Positions 12,461-12,968 of a stretch of 12,968 nucleotides of DNA are shown here, in pieces. Each line of letters opens with the position of its first letter. Position 1 is the first letter of the stretch. Below the pieces are notes generated by a model. It had not been told where the DNA came from. It made no database searches and saw only the letters and a program-made list of their open reading frames with translations. The translations under genes were made by a program, and so were the position numbers. Source of the DNA: Actinomycetes bacterium (GTDB lineage: Bacteria > Actinomycetota > Thermoleophilia > Solirubrobacterales > Solirubrobacteraceae); NCBI GenBank assembly GCA_023429855.1, contig JAEZDB010000513.1:1-12968 (forward strand), in the 5' to 3' direction.

Positions 12461-12913
12461 ATGCCGCTCGCCGCCCAGATCCTCGCCGTCCTCGCGGCCC
12501 TGATCCACGTGTACTTCTTCTACCTGGAGAGCATCGCGTGGACGAAGCCGTCGACCTGGAAGGTCTTTGGGCTCGGGTCGCAAGACGAGGCCGACGTGAC
12601 GAAGAGCCTCGCCCTCAACCAGGGCTTCTACAACCTGTTCCTGGCGATCGGGGTGATCGTCGGCGTGGGGCTGGTCGGAACGGCGGAGGGCACGACGGTG
12701 GCGGCGTTCGGAGAACCAGAAGATTCCGTCCTCGCCGCAGCGCCAGACTTCAACAGCTTCTTCTGGGGCCAGGCGTTCGTCACCTTCGGCCTCGCCTGCA
12801 TGCTCGGCGCGGCGCTCGTCCTGCTGATCAGCTCCAAGGGCAAGATGGCCCGCGGCGCAGCGATCCAGGGCCTGCTGCCGGCGGTCGCGCTGCTGATCAT
12901 CGCCTTCGCCTAA
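12461..12913 (+). CDS. DUF1304 family membrane protein with an extra loop
   Basis: A 150-residue, four-helix membrane protein. The conserved start is QILAVLAALIHVYFFYLESIAWTKP (helix 1 with H-x-Y-F and E-x-x-x-W). It is followed by KVFGLGSQDEADVTKSLALNQGFYNLFLAIG, the DUF1304 signature (K-V-F-G-L, A-x-N-Q-G-x-Y-N). Helices 3 and 4 are WGQAFVTFGLACMLGAALVLLI and QGLLPAVALLIIAFA. Usual members are about 120 residues. The excess here is a loop of about 25 residues between helices 2 and 3 (about 74-101, acidic with EPED). The family's function is unknown. The gene has a leaderless promoter that starts inside the STAND gene's stop region, so it is probably a separate transcription unit. It ends 22 bases before a strong hairpin. 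Confidence 0.92.
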   Translation: MPLAAQILAVLAALIHVYFFYLESIAWTKPSTWKVFGLGSQDEADVTKSLALNQGFYNLFLAIGVIVGVGLVGTAEGTTVAAFGEPEDSVLAAAPDFNSFFWGQAFVTFGLACMLGAALVLLISSKGKMARGAAIQGLLPAVALLIIAFA

Positions 12914-12935
12914 GCCCCCAAACGGCCGACGGACC

Positions 12936-12968
12936 GTGGTCCACTGTTGCTGAGCGACAGTGGACCAC
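12936..12968 (+). terminator. long inverted repeat, probable terminator, cut by the window edge
   Basis: GTGGTCCACTGT (12936-12947) pairs perfectly with ACAGTGGACCAC (12957-12968). The inner bases allow a T-G wobble and two more G-C pairs around a TGA loop. It lies 22 bases after the DUF1304 stop. The right arm ends on the last base of the window, so any T-tract or further pairing cannot be seen. The left arm overlaps a smaller palindrome, GGACC-GT-GGTCC (12931-12942). Confidence 0.6.

Overview
The window is very GC-rich and fully bacterial. It has strong G/C third-position bias, frequent GTG starts, GTGA stop/start overlaps and several likely leaderless genes. Together with a MalT-type STAND regulator, a DUF1304 protein and the 70-residue 'LHGVLDRL...LELIEVRR' small protein, this suggests a high-GC actinobacterium. 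The deeply branching Thermoleophilia/Solirubrobacterales are my best guess, but that is inference and there is no marker gene to settle it. I see no insertion sequence, prophage or CRISPR. No stretch longer than 300 bases lacks a gene; the longest gaps are 6184-6406 and 8610-8799.

Region 1 (1-6098, + strand) is a tight run of six genes, five of them coding for membrane proteins. In order: a 5'-truncated protein built almost entirely of 13-residue repeats, an RDD membrane protein, a UPF0104/LPG-synthase-type membrane protein, an AI-2E-family transporter, a YhgE/Pip-type ABC-2-like membrane protein, and an unknown two-helix membrane protein. Gaps are -4, 49, 36, -4 and 4 bases. A 12-bp hairpin with the last stop codon in its loop ends the run.

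Region 2 (6111-8399): tRNA-Thr(CGT) lies on the minus strand and converges on that hairpin. Divergent from it is an alpha/beta-hydrolase-fold protein that keeps a nucleophile-like Asp but lacks the usual catalytic His. Next comes a signal-anchored extracytoplasmic beta-propeller-like protein. A palindrome that begins on its stop codon separates it from the convergent small gene.

Region 3 (8397-12428) looks like a regulatory island. A 70-residue conserved small protein (minus strand) is divergent from a NarL/LuxR-type response regulator whose phosphorylation pocket is partly degenerate. A 916-residue MalT-like STAND ATPase regulator (LAL type) follows. TGACC half-sites occur in pairs in both flanking intergenic spaces, so the three genes may share control (inference).

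Region 4 (12449-12968): a DUF1304 membrane protein with a leaderless promoter and an extra inter-helix loop, followed by a strong inverted repeat that reaches the last base of the window.

The most unusual items are the 16 gapless 13-residue repeats upstream of the RDD gene, the degenerate receiver domain beside a STAND regulator, and the His-less hydrolase.
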